Assembly: GCA_037445245.1 (NCBI GenBank)
Contig: JBBIKU010000096.1
Coordinates: 1-8,982 of the forward strand
Source of the DNA: JBBIKU01 sp037445245
Lineage (GTDB): Bacteria; Chloroflexota; Anaerolineae; Anaerolineales; Anaerolineaceae
DNA: 8,982 nucleotides
Reading direction: 5' to 3'
A program made the translations under genes and the position numbers. Every line of letters begins with the position of its first letter. Within the stretch, counting starts at the first letter, position 1. This document shows positions 6,359 to 8,982 of this stretch, in pieces. The notes below the pieces were generated by a model. That model was not told the DNA's origin, ran no database searches, and saw only the letters and a list, made by a program, of their open reading frames with translations.

Positions 6359-6792
6359 AGAACGGATATAACTATTTCATCCTCGTCGGTTGCGGCGACC
6401 TGGGCAGTCATCTCGCGAAAGCCCTCTCCCGGCATAGAAAAAGTATTGTGATCATCGACAAGAATGAGGCCGCGTTCAACAAGCTTACTGCTGATTTCAG
6501 CGGCTTTGCCATCGAAGGCGACGGCGTGGAAGAGGACGTTTTGCTCGAAGCCGAGATTAACCGTGCCGATGTAGTGATAGCCGTCACTGGCGACGATAAC
6601 ACCAATATCATGATCGCCCAGATTGCGAAAGTGATCTATAACGTACCCAAGGTGGTGGCACGTTTGTATGAGCCGTCGCGGGGACTGATCTATGAAGACC
6701 TCGATATTGAAACGATCTGCCCCACCGTGCTCTCGATGAGTGAATTTTCAGACATGATCGCTTTGGATCTTCGCCAGGAGCATCCCCAATGA
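6355..6792 (+). CDS. trkA: TrkA-type potassium channel regulator, RCK N-domain only
   Basis: A cytoplasmic regulatory subunit that binds a nucleotide and gates the TrkH/Ktr potassium channel. Its 145 residues cover only the Rossmann-like RCK N-domain (TrkA-N). The glycine loop is intact as GCGDLG at residues 12-17, the acidic residue at the end of strand 2 is Asp35 in IVIIDKNE, and the later signatures are there: IEGDGVEEDVLLEAEI, DVVIAVTGDDNTNI and VPKVVARLYEP. No RCK-C ligand-binding domain follows; the protein ends shortly after ICPTVLSMSEFSDMIAL. The lack of a C-domain is a real gene end rather than a frameshift, because the next trkA overlaps it by 4 bp and starts its own complete N-domain. 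A TATAAT lies upstream. It probably assembles with the two-domain TrkA encoded next. Confidence 0.92.
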   Translation: MKNGYNYFILVGCGDLGSHLAKALSRHRKSIVIIDKNEAAFNKLTADFSGFAIEGDGVEEDVLLEAEINRADVVIAVTGDDNTNIMIAQIAKVIYNVPKVVARLYEPSRGLIYEDLDIETICPTVLSMSEFSDMIALDLRQEHPQ

Positions 6793-7502
6793 ACATCATC
6801 ATCGTCGGCGGCGGCATGAAAGTGCACTTCCTGGCAAAGTCCTTGATCAGCAAGGGCTACAGCATCACCATCATCAACGAAGACCCGGAATACTGCAAGC
6901 TGCTCTCCCGCAAACATAAAGCCGCCAACGTGGTATTGGGGGATGGCTCACGCCCGCAAATTCTGGAAGACGCCGGGGTCGAATGCACCAACGCCGTGAT
7001 CGCCGTCACGCCACACGACCCCGACAATCTGGTCATCTGCCAACTGGCGAGCAAGCGCTACGGCGTCCCCAAGGTTTTCGGCATTGTCAACGACCCCAAC
7101 AATATCAGCGTCTTCAAATCCTTAGGCGTCGAGACGATCATCAGCACCGCCGACATCATTTCATCGTTGATCGAACAACGCGTCTTAACCGACGAGATCA
7201 TCGATCTGGTGCCAATCGAAGGCGGCAAGGTGGCGTTGATGGAGATCGAGATGCACCCCGAATACCCGGCGGTGGGCAAGGCGATGATGGAACTGGGTTT
7301 CCCCGAAGGCGCCATCGTGGGTGTGATCATGCGCAACGGCGATGTCATCATTCCTTTCGGTAAAACTCGCATTCAAGAAAAAGATCGTCTGGTCATTCTT
7401 TATGTTCCGGGCGTTCAGACAGAAGTGTTCGAAGCCCTCAGCGGGTCGAAAAATCTCAATCACAAAAAGAACGCCCAGCCTGTAAAAGAAGGAAAGCGAT
7501 AA
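6789..7502 (+). CDS. trkA: TrkA-type potassium channel regulator with RCK N and C domains
   Basis: A second regulatory subunit, 237 residues. The RCK N-domain spans about residues 1-130 (VVLGDGSRPQILEDAGV, NAVIAVTPHDPDNLVICQLA, YGVPKVFGIVNDP) and the RCK-C domain about 134-215 (IPFGKTRIQEKDRLVIL near its end). A short basic, probably flexible tail follows. Two hallmark positions differ from the family: the glycine loop reads GGGMKV at 7-12, with Val12 where GxGxxG has its third glycine, and Asn30 stands in IITIIN-type strand 2 end where Asp or Glu normally holds the ribose. The upstream N-only TrkA keeps both. The start overlaps that gene's stop in ATGA, so the two are translationally coupled. 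TrkH follows after 6 bases. Function as a Trk/Ktr gating subunit is secure; nucleotide preference is not. Confidence 0.95.
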   Translation: MNIIIVGGGMKVHFLAKSLISKGYSITIINEDPEYCKLLSRKHKAANVVLGDGSRPQILEDAGVECTNAVIAVTPHDPDNLVICQLASKRYGVPKVFGIVNDPNNISVFKSLGVETIISTADIISSLIEQRVLTDEIIDLVPIEGGKVALMEIEMHPEYPAVGKAMMELGFPEGAIVGVIMRNGDVIIPFGKTRIQEKDRLVILYVPGVQTEVFEALSGSKNLNHKKNAQPVKEGKR

Positions 7503-7508
7503 ACCGGC

Positions 7509-8982
7509 GTGACCTACGCGCAGCACTTGAAAGACCGCTATCGCTTGATGATCGGTTACGTCGGCACGATCTTTATCGGCGTAGCCTTTTTGCTTTTAAT
7601 TCCCCTGCTGGCTGCGATTGGATTTGGCGAATTCCATGTCGTTGATGACCTGCTCGTTTCGGCGTTGATCGCCGCGGCGGTGGGGCTGTTCCTGCGTCAT
7701 AACTTCCACGACAATGCTGAAGTTTCGCTGACCATCCAGGAAGGCGGGGTGATTGTGATGTTCGCCTGGTTTGGCGGCATCTTTTTCTCTGCCCTCCCCT
7801 TTCAATTATCGGGACAACTGACCTTCACCCAGGCGATTTTCGAGGCATCCAGCGGCTGGTCGACCACCGGTCTCTCGGTTGTCGATGTTACCAATACCCC
7901 TCAAGCCTTTTTGCTATGGCGTAGTTGGATGCAATTTCTAGGTGGGGCAGGGTTCGCAGTCCTGATGCTCTCGGCAATCATTGGTCCACTCGGCTTGGGG
8001 TTGTTCAATGCCGAAGGCAGATTGGACAAGCTGCTGCCCAACGTGGCACAATCTGCAAAAATGATCATGGTGATTTACATCGGTTATACATTAGCTGGTT
8101 TCTTGCTGTACCTTCTTGCTGGCATGCCCTGGTTTGATGCATTGATCCATGCGTTGAGCTCCCTTTCCACAGGTGGGTTTTCCACTCAGGTTGACAGTAT
8201 TGGCGCATATCGTAGTATCACAATTGAATTGATCACTATTGTCCTCATGTTGCTGGGTTCCACCAGTTATGCTGCACATTATCTCCTATTGAATCGCCAG
8301 GTTGGTAAGTTCTTTAAGGTTGATGAATACCGGCTGATGTGGCTTATTTTGTTCTTCATTACCCCCATCCTAACCGTCGTAATACTAAACCAATGGTTTG
8401 GCTCAATGGATCAAGGCATTCGTTCGAGTGTTTTTCAAATCGTCTCAAGCCTCTCGACAACGGGGTACTCAACCGTTAACCTAGTCAAGTGGGAAGGCTT
8501 TTCGAGATTGGCGCTTTTATTATTGATGATGCTCGGGGGAATGGCTGGGTCCACTGCTGGTGGGATAAAAATATATCGTGTGCTTCTGCTTTTCAAGTCT
8601 TTGGTGTGGAACATTCGCGGATACTTTCTTCCCAAGAATATCATCCGCGAAAATATTGTGAACCGTCCCGACGGTCCGATTTTTCTCAAAAAGAGCATGA
8701 TCATCGAGAGCGCCAATTTCGTCACGATGTACTTTTTATTTTATCTGGCAGGGTTGACCATCTTTCTGTTGTATGGCTATCCCCTATCCGATTCAATGTT
8801 CGAGATGGCGTCGGCATTGAGCACGGTCGGTCTCTCGGTGGGTATCACCACCCCGACCGCGCCGCTGGGCATCCTGTGGACGATGACTAGCATGATGGTG
8901 ATTGGAAGATTGGAATTCTTCGTGATCTTCTTTGCCAGCATCAAAGTGGTCAAAGACATGACCTACCTGGCGCGCCATCAGA
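7509..8982 (+). CDS. trkH: TrkH/KtrB-type potassium uptake membrane subunit (3' end cut by window)
   Basis: The ion-conducting membrane protein of the Trk/Ktr system. The frame is open from GTG 7509 to the window edge, 491 codons, and should end within a short distance. All four pore loops are present with their filter glycines: STTGL (Gly121), STGGF (Gly223), STTGY (Gly319) and STVGL (Gly441). The glycine-rich gating loop of the third repeat appears as GGMAGSTAGGIK from about residue 343, and the conserved GRLE near the C-terminus is at 466-469. The opening YAQHLKDRYRLMIGYVG leading into the first span matches a normal TrkH N-terminus. The GTG is 6 bases after the trkA stop; a GAAGGAAAG lies upstream but somewhat far, so coupling is likely. 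The middle of the gene uses more A/T-ending codons than its ends. Confidence 0.95.
   Translation, partial: MTYAQHLKDRYRLMIGYVGTIFIGVAFLLLIPLLAAIGFGEFHVVDDLLVSALIAAAVGLFLRHNFHDNAEVSLTIQEGGVIVMFAWFGGIFFSALPFQLSGQLTFTQAIFEASSGWSTTGLSVVDVTNTPQAFLLWRSWMQFLGGAGFAVLMLSAIIGPLGLGLFNAEGRLDKLLPNVAQSAKMIMVIYIGYTLAGFLLYLLAGMPWFDALIHALSSLSTGGFSTQVDSIGAYRSITIELITIVLMLLGSTSYAAHYLLLNRQVGKFFKVDEYRLMWLILFFITPILTVVILNQWFGSMDQGIRSSVFQIVSSLSTTGYSTVNLVKWEGFSRLALLLLMMLGGMAGSTAGGIKIYRVLLLFKSLVWNIRGYFLPKNIIRENIVNRPDGPIFLKKSMIIESANFVTMYFLFYLAGLTIFLLYGYPLSDSMFEMASALSTVGLSVGITTPTAPLGILWTMTSMMVIGRLEFFVIFFASIKVVKDMTYLARHQ

Overview
The window looks like a draft or metagenome-assembled piece of a GC-rich bacterial chromosome; a 12-base run of N marks a scaffold gap. 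The gene content suggests a Chloroflexota bacterium of the Anaerolineae type. The grounds are the Asp23/Gls24-nusB pair, a lipoprotein joining carbohydrate-binding-like modules to a TIM-barrel domain, and a two-TrkA/TrkH potassium operon. That placement is inference from protein style, not from a marker gene.

Left half (8-4755, all on the minus strand): one leftward gene train in the order MFS transporter, Asp23/Gls24 protein, nusB, large lipoprotein. Gaps are 26 bp, 5 bp and about 21 bp, so this is probably one operon. The lipoprotein reading frame is broken only by the N gap, and the two flanking frames join if the true gap length is 2 modulo 3 (for example 11 or 14 rather than 12). Its lipobox signal peptide lies upstream of the first usable GTG, and no ATG, GTG or TTG precedes it in frame.

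Centre (4756-5296): a 541-bp region between divergent transcription units with no convincing gene. It holds two extended -10-like motifs facing left, several short inverted repeats, a G-rich patch and an AT-rich stretch ending in a -10-like box six bases before the integrase ATG.

Right half (5297-8982, all on the plus strand): a tyrosine recombinase with a complete catalytic set, then a TATAAT box and a tightly packed potassium-uptake operon. The operon has an N-domain-only TrkA, a two-domain TrkA overlapping it by 4 bp, and TrkH starting 6 bp later and running off the right edge. The two TrkA proteins would form the cytoplasmic regulatory ring on the TrkH membrane channel. The second has lost two hallmark residues of the dinucleotide site while the first keeps them.

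I see no CRISPR array, tRNA, rRNA, insertion sequence or defence cassette, and no convincing undescribed system. The items most worth a second look are the asymmetric TrkA pair, the missing start codon of the lipoprotein, the frame arithmetic at the gap, and the extra central membrane pair in the MFS protein.
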